Assembly: GCA_963729215.1 (NCBI GenBank)
Contig: CAVSND010000019.1
Coordinates: 186,001 to 250,000 of the forward strand
Direction: 5' to 3'
DNA from: CAVQJU01 sp963729215
GTDB taxonomy: Bacteria; Acidobacteriota; Vicinamibacteria; Vicinamibacterales; CAVVIG01
Length of the DNA stretch: 64,000 nt
Position 1 is the stretch's first letter. Each line of letters starts with the position of its first letter. This document shows, one piece after another, positions 54,153 through 64,000 of the stretch. Both the position numbers and the translations under genes were made by a program. The notes under the pieces were generated by a model that saw only the letters and a list, made by a program, of their open reading frames with translations, ran no database searches and was not told where the DNA came from.

Positions 54153-55706
54153 ATGCGCATCGTCCTGGCGGCGATCGGTGTCTCAGTGCTCGCGGCCGCG
54201 GGAGCACATCTTCTCGGCCAGCCCGCTCCTCCCCGGACCCACCTGGTCATCGTCGTCGACGGGCTGCGGCCCGACTCCGTGACCGCGGAGGTCATGCCGC
54301 GCCTGACGCGTCTGGGACAGCGGGGGATCGTGTTCACGGCCCACCATTCGGTGTTCCCGACTGTCACGCGGGTCAACGCTTCGTCCTTTGTCACGGGCGC
54401 GTATCCCGAGAGTCACGGGCTGCTCGGGAACGACATCTACATTCCCTCGGTCAACGCTTCGGCGGCTCTCGACACCGGCGAACGCAAGAACCTGGAGTCC
54501 GTCGCCCGCGCGGACGGTTGGCTGCTGGGCGTGCCGACGCTTGGCGAAATCATGCAGCGCGCAGGCCGGAATCTGCTGGCCGTCAGCTCTGGATCGACGG
54601 GTTCGTCCCTTCTGCTCAATCACACGCCTGGCGCCGGTGCGGTCATCCACTCCGATTACACGCTGCCGCCGGAGCTTGGCCCGCGGGTGCTGGCGGCACT
54701 CGGCCCGGCGCCTCCGCACGCGACGCCCAACGATCCACAGAACCAGCGCGCGATCGACGCATATCTGAAGTTCGGCATCGAGCACCTGCGGCCCGACGTG
54801 ACGCTGATGTGGCTGAACGATCCCGACGGCACGGCGCATGTGAACGGGATCGGCGCCCCGTTGACGCGCCGCTCGTTGATGCTCGTCGATGCCGGCATCG
54901 GACGGATCGAGGACACGCTGCGCTCGCAGGGGCGCCTCGACCAGACAAATATCATCGTCACATCCGACCACGGGTTCTCTACTGAGACGGGCACGCTCAT
55001 GCTGAGCGCGCTGGTGGCTCCCTTCGTTCGAAAGATGGACGACGGCTCACCGGACGTCATCGTGGCCGAAGGCGCCATCTATCTCCGCAGCAAGAGCGAC
55101 TCGACCAGGCTGCAGGCCATTGTCGCGGCGCTTCAGCGGCGGCCCGAGGTGGGCGCCATCTTCACGCAGTCCCGGCGCCTGTTCGAGCTGGGCACCGCGG
55201 CGGAGGGCCCCGCCAACGACAAGCTCTTCGAGGGTGTTGTGCCGGGCACGCTGTCGTTCGACGTGGCGCGATGGGGAAACCGCGCCCGGTCGGGCGACAT
55301 CCTGGTGTCCGCCAACTGGTCGCATGCGGCGAACAGCGCCGGCGTTCCGGGGACGACGACGCAGGAGGGCGTGGCGGGTCACGGGACATCGAGCCCGTAC
55401 GACATCCACAACACCTTGATTGCCGCGGGACCCGATTTCCGGGAGCATGCGACGAGCGAGATTCCAACGGGCAACGTCGATCTCGCGCCGACGCTGCTGC
55501 AGTTGCTGGGCCTTCCGGTGCCGCAGACGATGACCGGACGCATCATGCGCGAAGCGCTGCGAGAGGGGCCGACAACGTCCACGGTGCGCGTCGAGCATGT
55601 GACCGAGACGGTGAAGACGCCCGACGGCTCCTACGAACTGACCGCCCACACGTCGGTTGTCGACGGCCATCGATATCTCGACTACACCGAAGTGGTCAGG
55701 CGATAG
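54153..55706 (+). CDS. Exported alkaline-phosphatase-superfamily phosphodiesterase (type I PDE / nucleotide pyrophosphatase)
   Basis: 517 residues if it begins at ATG 54153 (in-frame ATG 54144 and GTG 54102 also possible). Signal segment MRIVLAAIGVSVLAAAGAHL. Metal and nucleophile sites of the family: VIVVDGLRPDSV, SVFPTVTRVNASSFVTG with nucleophile Thr, WLNDPDGTAHVNG, and TSDHGFSTETG, plus a late GVAGHGTSSPYDIHNTLI. It hydrolyses phosphodiester or pyrophosphate bonds outside the cytoplasm. No clear partner gene. Between prfC and here I see only the small minus-strand gene. Confidence 0.85.
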   Translation: MRIVLAAIGVSVLAAAGAHLLGQPAPPRTHLVIVVDGLRPDSVTAEVMPRLTRLGQRGIVFTAHHSVFPTVTRVNASSFVTGAYPESHGLLGNDIYIPSVNASAALDTGERKNLESVARADGWLLGVPTLGEIMQRAGRNLLAVSSGSTGSSLLLNHTPGAGAVIHSDYTLPPELGPRVLAALGPAPPHATPNDPQNQRAIDAYLKFGIEHLRPDVTLMWLNDPDGTAHVNGIGAPLTRRSLMLVDAGIGRIEDTLRSQGRLDQTNIIVTSDHGFSTETGTLMLSALVAPFVRKMDDGSPDVIVAEGAIYLRSKSDSTRLQAIVAALQRRPEVGAIFTQSRRLFELGTAAEGPANDKLFEGVVPGTLSFDVARWGNRARSGDILVSANWSHAANSAGVPGTTTQEGVAGHGTSSPYDIHNTLIAAGPDFREHATSEIPTGNVDLAPTLLQLLGLPVPQTMTGRIMREALREGPTTSTVRVEHVTETVKTPDGSYELTAHTSVVDGHRYLDYTEVVRR

Positions 55707-55716
55707 CACGGGGCAT

Positions 55717-55807
55717 CACTCGTGGCTCGTTACTCGTGCCTCGTGGCTCGTTCTCCGTTTCGCGTTTTCGTTTCCGTTCTACGTTCTACATTCTCCGTTC
55801 TACGTTC
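55717..55807. repeat. TCGTGGCTCGT words followed by TTCTACGTTC words
   Basis: CTCGTGGCTCGTTACTCGTG repeats the words seen at 6067-6120, then CGTTTTCGTTTCCGTTC and CTACGTTCTACATTC continue as degenerate 7-9 base units up to the stop of the convergent DinB gene. Confidence 0.7.
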
Positions 55808-56290
55808 CTACGACTGCTCGTCCCCACTGGGGCCGTAGATCGACGGCACGGTCGATCCCATCGGACGCAGGTACGTCGAGAGTTGTCCGCGGTGATGGAT
55901 CGCGTCGAAGAAAAAGCCCCACGCGTTGCCGTATCCGGTTTCCTTCATGACTTCCGTGCCCTGAAACATGAAGGGCACGACCTGCTCCCACCTGGGCACC
56001 GGCAACGCGTGGAGGCGCTTCGTGATCGCGTCGTGATGCCGGTCGTACGTCGCGAGGATTTCGGCCACCGTGGCTGGTGTCGGCACCTCCTCCCATTCGA
56101 GCAGGCCCTTCTCGAGGCCGCTGCACAGGAGAATTTCCTCGCGTACGAGGAGCCATGCGATTTCGCGTGCGGTGCGCGCCTTCGGGTCCGCGCGGTAGTC
56201 TGACTTTTCCTGCGGAATTCTGGAAATGACCTTCCGGGTGGCAGGACCCTCCTTCTCCCAGAACTGTAGAAACAAGGATTTTTCGTCCAT
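55808..56290 (-). CDS. DinB-family protein
   Basis: 160 residues; GGAGG five bases before ATG 56290. Four-helix DinB/YfiT fold with three spaced His ligands expected for metal: RREI-like AREIAWLLVREEILL, ATYDRHHDAITKRL and FFFDAIHHRGQLSTYLRPMG. Members include bacillithiol/mycothiol transferases and stress proteins; which one cannot be told. Convergent with the phosphodiesterase across a repeat. Confidence 0.8.
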   Translation of the reverse strand: MDEKSLFLQFWEKEGPATRKVISRIPQEKSDYRADPKARTAREIAWLLVREEILLCSGLEKGLLEWEEVPTPATVAEILATYDRHHDAITKRLHALPVPRWEQVVPFMFQGTEVMKETGYGNAWGFFFDAIHHRGQLSTYLRPMGSTVPSIYGPSGDEQS

Positions 56291-56419
56291 CGGCGCCTCC
56301 TTCATTGAAGTCCGAGATATTAAGCGAACAAAAGACGAAAGTCCAGTGCCTGGATAATTGGCGCGCCGGCCTTCGCTCCTCGCTACAATCCACCCTGGCT
56401 TTGACCAAGGAGCGGCACC

Positions 56420-57316
<897 letters not shown>

Positions 57317-57333
57317 ATCACACCACGTTGACT

Positions 57334-57493
57334 CCTGCGATCTCTGCGTCAGCCAATCGACGCAGAGATCGCAGGGGTCGCCGAGCTCTCTTGTCGGCAT
57401 CGTTTCGAATCCTCGCTTCACTCTGCACATCGTGGATGCATGTTGACTCCGCGATCCCCGCGATCTCCGCGTTGGCCCCGTCTCCGCGATCTC
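57334..57493. repeat. Perfect 16-base hairpin and more GCGATCTC words
   Basis: CCTGCGATCTCTGCGT (57334-57349) is exactly complementary to ACGCAGAGATCGCAGG (57360-57375) around a 10-base loop. From 57447, CCGCGATCCCCGCGATCTCC and CCGCGATCTCC follow. Same vocabulary as 50777-50918. The hairpin follows the dienelactone hydrolase stop and may terminate it. Confidence 0.82.
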
Positions 57494-57522
57494 CAGCCGT
57501 TCTGGTATTCTGACCAGAGCGC

Positions 57523-58476
57523 ATGTCACACACCCACGTCCACGGACACGCGCACGGCCATGCCCACGACGCGCCACAGGTGTCGGCGGCGACGCTGGGC
57601 GGGGCTGTCGCGCTGACGCTCGCATTCGTGCTCGCGGAGGCCATTGGCGGATGGTGGGGCAACAGCCTCGCGCTGCTGTCGGACGCGGGCCACAACCTCG
57701 CGGATGCCGCGACGCTGGGCCTCAGCTGGTACGCGCTGTGGATGGCCGGGAAGCCGTCGCACGAGCGCATGACCTTCGGATACCACCGCGTGGGCGTGTT
57801 TGCCGCGCTCATCAATGCCGTCTCGCTCGTCCTGATCGCGCTGTTCATCGGGTGGGAGGGGATCGAGCGGCTCCGGCACCCGGAGCCCGCAAGCGGCGTC
57901 CTGATGATCGTCCTGGCAACGGTGGCGATCATCGTCAACCTGGCGATCGGCAGCCGGCTGCATCAGGGCGCCAAGCACGACATCAACGTTCGAAGCGCTT
58001 ACATTCACATGATTGGCGACGCCGTGTCGGCGTTCGGCGTCGTGATTGCGGGCATCATCATCGCCACCACGCAGTGGCTGCTCGCCGATCCCATCGTGTC
58101 GCTCGTCATCGCGGCGCTGATCCTGTACAGCAGCTACGGTGTGCTGAGCGAGAGCGCCACGGTGCTGCTCGAAGGCACGCCGGCCGGCACCGACATGCCG
58201 GCCGTGATCGACGCGATGAAGAATGTCGCCGGCGTGCTCGACGTCCACGATCTCCACGTGTGGATGGTCGGCCCCGGGGTCGTCGCGTGCAGCTGCCATA
58301 TCGTGGTCGCCGAGCAGAGCGTGCGCGAAGGGCAGCAGGTGCTGCGCGCGGTTGTCCGCGACATCGAACAGCGGTTCCACATCACGCACACGACGGTTCA
58401 GGTTGAGGTCGAAGGCTGCGACGCGACCGACATGTACTGCGGCGGCCAGCGGACGATGTCGGCCCGCCTCGGTTGA
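57523..58476 (+). CDS. Cation diffusion facilitator, zinc exporter type
   Basis: 317 residues. His-rich N-terminus HTHVHGHAHGHAHD, six membrane helices, the metal site SLALLSDAGHNLADAATLG (HxxxD) on helix II and YIHMIGDAVSAFGVVIAG (HxxxD) on helix V, then a C-terminal ferredoxin-like domain (DVHDLHVWMVGPGVVACSCH). This is the CzcD/ZitB proton-coupled Zn(II) exporter pattern. No metal-responsive regulator adjoins it. Confidence 0.9.
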   Translation: MSHTHVHGHAHGHAHDAPQVSAATLGGAVALTLAFVLAEAIGGWWGNSLALLSDAGHNLADAATLGLSWYALWMAGKPSHERMTFGYHRVGVFAALINAVSLVLIALFIGWEGIERLRHPEPASGVLMIVLATVAIIVNLAIGSRLHQGAKHDINVRSAYIHMIGDAVSAFGVVIAGIIIATTQWLLADPIVSLVIAALILYSSYGVLSESATVLLEGTPAGTDMPAVIDAMKNVAGVLDVHDLHVWMVGPGVVACSCHIVVAEQSVREGQQVLRAVVRDIEQRFHITHTTVQVEVEGCDATDMYCGGQRTMSARLG

Positions 58477-58563
58477 CGATTCGCGTGATGTGAGACAAAT
58501 TATGGCGACCTCATGGCAGCCGCTACTCTCCAGGACGGCGGCCGCACTGAGAGGACGATCGCG

Positions 58564-59803
58564 ATGAGGATACACAATCGCTGGTTTCAGCTCGGCGCGT
58601 CACTGATCGCGATGATCATGATCGCGAACCTGCAGTATGCGTGGACGCTGTTCGTGAAGCCGCTGCAGCTGGGAACGGGCTGGAAGCTGTCGGACATCCA
58701 GGTCGCCGCGACGTTGTTCATCCTCTTCCAGACCTGGGCCCAACCCTGCCAGGGATGGCTGATCGATCGGATGGGCCCGCGGCTGTTCATCAGCATCGCG
58801 GGCGTCCTGTGCGGGATCGGCTGGGGCGGGCTCGGCTACGCCACCAGCCTGCCCATGCTGTACACGCTGTATGTGATGGCCGGCATCGGGGCCGCGCTCG
58901 TCTACGGCGGTTCGATTGGATCGGCGCTCAAGTGGTTCACGACCAAACGCGGTCTGGCGTCCGGCATCATGGCGGCCGGCTTCGGCGGCGGGGCAGGGCT
59001 GTTCATCCCGATCATCAACGTCATGCTGAAGAACGACGGCTATCGCGCCACGTTCCTCTGGACGGGCGTCGTCCAGGGACTCGTGATCCTGGCCGTCGCG
59101 CAGGTCCTGCGCCACCCCGCGGCCGAGCCTGCCGTGCCCGCGGCAGCGAGGGCGGCGGCCGGCCCGGCCCGGCTCGGCCAGCATCACTTCACGACCGGCG
59201 AGATGGTGCGGACGCCGCAGTTCTACGTCATGTATCTCGCGTTCCTGATGATGGCGACGGGCGGACTGCTGCTGACGCTCAACGCCGGGCCCATCGCCGG
59301 CGCGTGGGGAGTGGCCGCCGCGCTGGCCGTCGCCCAGTCTCTCAACGCCGTGGCCAACGGCGCGAGCAGGGTGTTCTGGGGCTGGGTGTCGGATCGCACC
59401 GGGCGCGAGCTCGCGATGATCGTGGCCTTCGTGCTCCACGCCGGCTGCCTGGTGCTCGTGACCATCCTCGGCCGGGCCTCGGGCACCTGGTTCACCGTGA
59501 CGCTCGTGCTGGCGTTCTTCACCTGGGGCGAGCTCTACTCGCTGTTCCCGGCCATGCTCGGGCGACTACTACGGCACCCGTCATGCCACGTCGAACTACG
59601 GCGTGCTGTACTCGGCGAAGGGCGTGGCGTCGATTCTCGGCGGGTGGGTGGCTGCGTTGATTTTCGAAACCTCGGGCTCGTGGACGGCGGTCCTGTACGG
59701 CAGCGCGGTGCTCGCGCTCGTCGCCGCGGGTCTGATGTTCGGCCTGCGATATGTCTCGGTCCCGAGCCGTGGGCCGATACCGATTCCCGCGACCGCCAAG
59801 TAG
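58564..59803 (+). CDS. MFS transporter, oxalate:formate antiporter (OFA) family (frameshift near 59561)
   Basis: About 413 residues from ATG 58564, GAGAGGA upstream. Twelve helices; LQYAWTLFVKPLQLGTGWKL, QTWAQPCQGWLIDRMGPRL, GGSIGSALKWFTTKRGLASG and SRVFWGWVSDRTGRELAM are OFA hallmarks. Deleting one G in CTCGGGCG (59561) gives LGDYYGTRHATSNYGVLYSA and KGVASILGGWVAALIF. It exchanges or takes up small carboxylates such as oxalate, formate or pyruvate. No oxalate-degradation genes are visible here. Confidence 0.83.
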
Positions 59804-59971
59804 CTCGCCGCGGCGATCGCGCGACGTGCCGGCATCGAGCCTCTCGCGGCGGGCGAGCTCGTGAGCTCGGGCACGCTCACGGAATCCCGTGCGATCAGCG
59901 GCGGCGAGACGTGGAGCGCCGCAGCTGACGGCCTCGACGTCTCGGCTCTGACGCTTCACGTTTCCGCCTAG
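59804..59971 (+). pseudogene. 3' remnant of a 2-keto-4-pentenoate hydratase-like gene
   Basis: Directly after the MFS stop and in the same frame, translation reads RRAGIEPLAAGELVSSGTLT, ESRAISGGETWSAAADGLDV, SALTLHVSA, then stop. This is the ending of MhpD-type hydratases (PLRAGDxxxTGxLT, then a Gly-rich GxxW segment). No start codon and no upstream part are present, so it is a gene scrap of about 55 codons. The convergent ggt frame runs antisense through its second half. Confidence 0.6.
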
Positions 59972-61605
59972 GCCGGCGCTCGAACACCGGCGGCGCTTCG
60001 GGAATGGCGGCGCCGTCGTGGCGCGGCTCCGACGCGCCAAAATGCACGCCGGCCGCGTCGCTCATCACGGCCTGCCCGTACCCGAACGTTCCGCTGCGCG
60101 GCGGCACGACGATGACGTCGTGCCCGAGCGCGCTCAACGCGAGTCGCGCCGCCTCAGGCACAAGCGCTTCCACGTACACGTCCCGGCCCGTGAACGTCGG
60201 CTTGGTAAAACGGCCCGCTTCGAGCGCCTGCTGAATATCCAGCCCGTGGTCGGCGATGTTGGCGACGAACTGGGCGTGCGCCTGCGCCTGGTTGAACCCG
60301 CCCATAATCCCGAACCCGATCCGCACATCGTCTTTCCGCATGAACGCCGGGATGATGGTGTGGAGCGGCCGCTTTCTTGGCGCGAGGACGTTCGGGTGGG
60401 TCTCGTCGAGCGTGAAAAGCGCGCCGCGGTTGTGCAGCGCGAACCCCGTGCCCGGCGGGACGAGGCCGCTGCCGAACCCGTCGTAGATGCTCTGAATCAG
60501 CGACACGATGTTGCCCTGCCGGTCGATGACGGTCAGATACGTGGTGTCACCGCCAGCCGAGTTGGTGAGGCCGTCGAACGTCGACGGTTCGACGTGCGGC
60601 GCGGCACTCGCCGGATCGATCAACCCGGCGCGTTTCGCGGCGTGGGGCTTGCTCAGCATCCGTCTTGAGCGGCGGCGATCCAAACCGCATGTCCGCGACG
60701 TACCGCAGCATGTCGGCGTAGGCCAGCTTCTTCGCTTCGATCATCACGTGCAGCGCGCGCGGATCGTGCAATCCCATCTCACGCAGCGGGAAGCGCTCCA
60801 TCAGGTTGAGCATCATGAGCGCGGCCACGCCCTGGGTGTGCGGCGGCAGCTCGTAAACCGTCCAGCCGCGATAGGTCGTCGACATGGGCTCGACCCATTC
60901 CGCCTCGAACTCCTGCAGGTCGGCGGCGGTGAGCGTGCCGTCTTTTCTTCGCGAGAGCGCCAGGATGGCGTCGGCGATCCGGCCCTCGTAAAATGCCGCC
61001 CGGCCTTTGACGGCGATGCGCCGCAGCGACCTCGCGAGGGCAGGGTTCCTGAACACCTCGCCCGCACGCGGAGGCCGGCCCTTCGGCAGGAACGTGCGGG
61101 CGGCCTCCGGTTCAGCGGCCAGCTTTTCCGTCAGCGTGGCCCACGTCGCCGCGATGATGTCTGAAACAGGAAAACCGTGGGTGGCATAGAAAATCGCGGG
61201 AGCGAGGATGTCCGACATCGACAGCCTGCCGAACCTGAGCCGCAGCGCGTCCCAGCCGGCGACGACTCCTGGCACGGTGACCGAATGGATGCCGTCGGCC
61301 GGCATCTGCGCGATGTTTCTGGCTTTGAGCAGCGCGGGCGTCAGCCCTCGAGGGGCCCATCCTGCGGCGTTCAGGCCGTACACCGCGTCCTTCCTCGCCT
61401 CGTAGACCATGGCGAAGAGATCACCGCCGAGGCCGTTCATGTGAGGCTCGACGAGGCCCATGACGGCGTTCGCCGCGATGGCGGCGTCCACGGCATGTCC
61501 GCCGCGCTCGAGTACCTGGACGCCGGCGCGCGCCGCCAGTGGCTGAGCCGCGGCGACGATGCCATATTTCGTGGCGATTTTCGACCGGCCCGTGACAACA
61601 TCCAT
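59895..61605 (-). CDS. ggt: Gamma-glutamyltranspeptidase family protein (frameshift near 60670)
   Basis: About 565 residues from ATG 61605. Large-subunit part: AAAQPLAARAGVQVLERGGH, AVDAAIAANAVMGLVEPHMN, GLGGDLFAMVYEA, YATHGFPVSDI, ELPPHTQGVAALMMLNLMER. Deleting one G near 60670 joins SPPLKT to MLSKPHAAKRAGLIDP. GGDTTYLTVIDRQGNIVSLI holds the Thr nucleophile that arises by self-cleavage, and GFGSGLVPPGTGFALHNRG follows. No signal peptide is evident, unusual for this usually periplasmic Ntn hydrolase. The natural end is probably near GASEPRHDGAAIP; the basic tail beyond runs antisense to the hydratase remnant. Confidence 0.83.
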
Positions 61606-61702
61606 GCTGCACGGAAATACTACAGGGAAGAAAGTTAGTGGAGAAGTCGAAGGGCTGAAGACTGGAAAAGCGACGGCGGACGTTCTGATCAGAGAGGCGA
61701 CG

Positions 61703-63582
61703 ATGACCGGGAGACGACTGCAGGTTCGCGGGACGCTCGAGAGCGACTACAAGGATGTGCTCACGCCGGAGGCGATCGCGGCGCTCGAGGCGCTGGCCGG
61801 CCTCGATGCCGATCGCAAGGCGGTCATGGCCGCAAGAATCGAGCGCAGGGCGGCCCGGGCCCGGGACCGGAAGCGCATCACGTATCTCGATCCCCAGTCC
61901 TATATTCCGCGCACCCGCATCAAGGTCCAGGAGGCCAGGGACGGCGCGTTCGCGGGCAGCGCCATCCCGGCGGACCTGCGGCGCCAGTGGATTCAGGGGA
62001 CGGGTCCCGCCGCCAAGCCCAACGCGAGCGTGGAGGCCGGCATTCGCAATGTCGCGCACGCCTTGTTATCCGGCGCCGACGGCTGGATGTTCGACGGAGA
62101 GGACGCGCTCGGCCAGGTGTCGACGATGTCGCTCGACAACCAGCGGAACCTGAAGCTCGCGATCCGCCGCGACCCCGTGTTCCTGACCGCCGCCGAACAG
62201 GTCGCCGGCGAGATGAACGCATGGGCACGGCAGTTCTTCGGGCGGCCGACGATCGACGACTGGCGCGCGCAGCTCGACTTCACCACGAAGCTGTTCCGGC
62301 CGCGCGGGCTTCACCTCGACGATCGGCACGTGCGCCACACGAGCGGCGCGGGCTTCTCTGCCTCCATCGTCGATACCACCCTCTACATCGTCAACAACCA
62401 TCAGCAGCTCGCGCGGTCGAATGCGTCGCTGGCGTCTGTACCTGCCGAAGATTCAAACGGCCGAAGAGGCCGCGCTCTGGAATGACATCCTGTCGGCGAT
62501 TGAAGGACACGTGGGGCTCGCCGCCGGCGCCATCAAGGTCTACGTTCTCGTCGAGCAGCTGGAAGCGTGCTTTCAGCTGATGGAAATCCGCGCGGCGCTC
62601 GGCGCCCATTTCATCGGCTTCAACACCGGCCGCTGGGATTACATCAACAGCGTGGCCGACGCGATGGCCTGGGATCCGTCATTCGTCAATGCCAACATCG
62701 ATGCCATCACGATGACGTACGGCTACATGCGGAACTACGAGGACCGCGTGCGCCGCGCCGTCAACACGCCCGACAAGCTCGGCCAGTTCGCGCTCTGGCA
62801 GGGAGGGATGGAGCCGAACATCCCGGTCGGTTCGTCGAGCGGCGTGGAAGCCGGCATGAAACGGGCGGTGGCCGGCGGCGAGCGCGAGCAGCGTGAAGGC
62901 GCGAGCGGCAAGTGGGTCGCGCACTGGAAGATGGTGCACATCGTCCGACCCGTGTGGGAGAAAGCCGGCCAGGACAATCAGCTCGGCCGGAAGTTCCCGA
63001 CGCTCACCTACACGCAGGCGGACGCGGACGGGCTCACCATGCTCGAACCCGCACCCCGCACCGTGCGCGGCGCCCGCGACCTCCTGAGCGTCGCGCTTCA
63101 GTACCGGCAACGCGTTCGGCCAGGGGCTGCAGGCCGCGGCGCTCAAGCCGGCCGACTTCTTCGGCAATGACGATGTGCTGTATTTGATGGAAGACATGGC
63201 CACGGGGGAAATCCGGCTGAGCATTCTCTGGGAGTGGCTCCATAAGGGCGCGTCGTTGACGGAAGACGACCCGTCCGGCGTGAAGGCGGGGGAGCGGTTC
63301 ACGCCAGAGCTCTTCAAGCGATTGCTCCAGGAGGAATACGAGAAACTGCGCAAAGCGAGCAATCGCGACGTGTTCGATGTGTCCAAGAACACGACACTGC
63401 CGATCGCGCACGCCATCGTCGAAGCCTATGTGGCCGACAGCGTCAAGCTGCCGTGGTACATCGACCTGCTCAACATCACCCTCGGGAATCACGATCTCGG
63501 CGAGGCGCGCAAGAGAATAGCCCGGCTGTCCGATGCGTTTCGAAAGGATGGCACGAGGATCACGGAGAACCTGGACTGGTAG
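61703..63582 (+). CDS. aceB: Malate synthase A (frameshifts near 62422 and 63105)
   Basis: About 626 residues from ATG 61703, GAGAGG upstream. DVLTPEAIAALEALAGLDAD, RITYLDPQSYIPRTRIKVQE, GADGWMFDGEDALGQVSTM, FRPRGLHLDDRHVR, then deleting one base near 62422 gives RWRLYLPKIQTAEEAALWND, and VYVLVEQLEACFQLMEIRAA, FIGFNTGRWDYINSVADAMA (GRWDY is diagnostic). Deleting a C near 63105 gives ALQYGNAFGQGLQAAALKPA and the rest. It condenses glyoxylate and acetyl-CoA in the glyoxylate bypass. No isocitrate lyase is seen in the window. Longer than the E. coli enzyme (533). Confidence 0.87.
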
Positions 63583-64000
63583 CGCCTCCTTCTCAGACGC
63601 GTGTCGCGATTCAGATCCTGTTCGGCGTCCTCGCCGTGGCCGCGGGGCTCTGGGTGCTGTATCGGCTCGCGTACGTCCTCCTCGTCCTGGTGCTGTCCAC
63701 GCTGTTCGCGTACGTGATTGCGCCGCTCGTACGCGTGGTGTGCCGGCCCATAGGAATCGCCGGCAGGGAACGCGCGCTGCCGCGGGGATTTGCGATTGCG
63801 CTCGTTTACGGGCTCATCGCGGCGGGGGTCTGGGCGGGCGGCGTGCTCGTGCTGCCGAGCGTGTCCGAACAGGTCGAAGATGTCGTCGCCAGCGCGCCCG
63901 GCTACACCCAGTCGATCGTCACCCGGGAGCGCGGCCTTACCCGGTACTATCAGCGGCTGAAGATGCCAGTCGAGTTGCGAAACACGATCGACCGGGCAGC
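63582..64000 (+). CDS. AI-2E family transporter, N-terminal part (cut by right edge)
   Basis: The frame reads APPSQTRVAIQILFGVLAVA, AGLWVLYRLAYVLLVLVLST, LFAYVIAPLVRVVCRPIG, LPRGFAIALVYGLIAAGVWA, GGVLVLPSVSEQVEDVV and runs off the window. Two close N-terminal helices, a basic loop, a third helix and then the long amphipathic EQVEDVV segment are the start of the AI-2E/PerM permease fold. There is no in-frame ATG, GTG or TTG after the malate synthase stop, so either a non-standard start is used or one more base error lies at about 63575-63600. Confidence 0.75.

Noticed and set aside
59895..59990. Genuine basic C-terminal tail of the gamma-glutamyltranspeptidase
   Set aside because: Family members normally end near GASxPRxDGAAxP; the extra Arg-rich residues come from antisense translation of the hydratase remnant.

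Overview
The window looks like a chromosomal segment of an Acidobacteriota bacterium, probably class Vicinamibacteria. That is an inference from very high GC, Oar-type TonB receptors with an N-terminal carboxypeptidase-regulatory domain, several CRTAC1 (FG-GAP plus ASPIC/UnbV) proteins, five copies of a secreted family opening with a DGxPDLSGxW-like motif, and a DUF6152 gene. There is no phage, CRISPR, integrase or transposase, and I recognised no rRNA or tRNA.

Layout. 1-3.5 kb: tail of a large protein, a CRTAC1/UnbV protein and an UnbU/RnfD-like membrane protein, all overlapping. 3.5-6.9 kb (minus): radical SAM protein, halogenase-like flavoprotein, exported esterase. 7-9.8 kb: His-rich membrane protein, CcoG/NapH-type polyferredoxin, FixH-like protein and a 47-residue heptad-repeat peptide. 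9.9-15.4 kb: asparagine-synthetase-like gene, LysR regulator, divergent Oar-type receptor. 15.5-20.6 kb (minus): CRTAC1, CRTAC1, TPR lipoprotein, joined by 4-base overlaps. 20.7-30.4 kb: a run of mainly exported proteins (four paralogs of one unknown family, cupin, NTF2-like, PQQ/cytochrome c dehydrogenase, VOC protein) ending in a SUI1/YciH gene. 30.4-32.8 kb (minus): RluA-type pseudouridine synthase and a DUF885 peptidase. 33.2-39.9 kb: porin and complete urtABCDE urea transporter behind a sigma-54-like promoter. 40-50.8 kb: ferredoxin flanked by minisatellites, an MBL-fold/ABM-domain locus, a fifth family paralog, a second Oar receptor with an operator-like palindrome in its promoter, an exported HpcH/HpaI aldolase, a PQQ sugar dehydrogenase, DUF6152 and a membrane protein. 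50.9-64 kb: BamA-like barrel, prfC, a tiny membrane protein, phosphodiesterase, DinB, dienelactone hydrolase, zinc exporter, OFA-type MFS carrier, a hydratase remnant, ggt, malate synthase, and an AI-2E permease cut by the right edge.

Two properties run through the window. First, about 28 otherwise well-conserved reading frames break by one base. Most are repaired by deleting one base, usually next to a short G or C run, so I read them as assembly insertion errors and annotate across them. Second, intergenic spaces are unusually full of short, word-like degenerate repeats of at least eight families: tandem hairpins, long inverted repeats, 7-9 base tandem units and about 24-base minisatellites. 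Several sit at stop codons or supply the purine-rich Shine-Dalgarno stretch of the next gene.

The strongest leads are the CRTAC1-CRTAC1-TPR and UnbV-UnbU operons, the heptad-repeat micropeptide at the end of the FixGH-like operon, the sigma-54-type promoter before a porin-urea transporter operon, the operator-like palindrome in a TonB-receptor promoter, and the repeat families.
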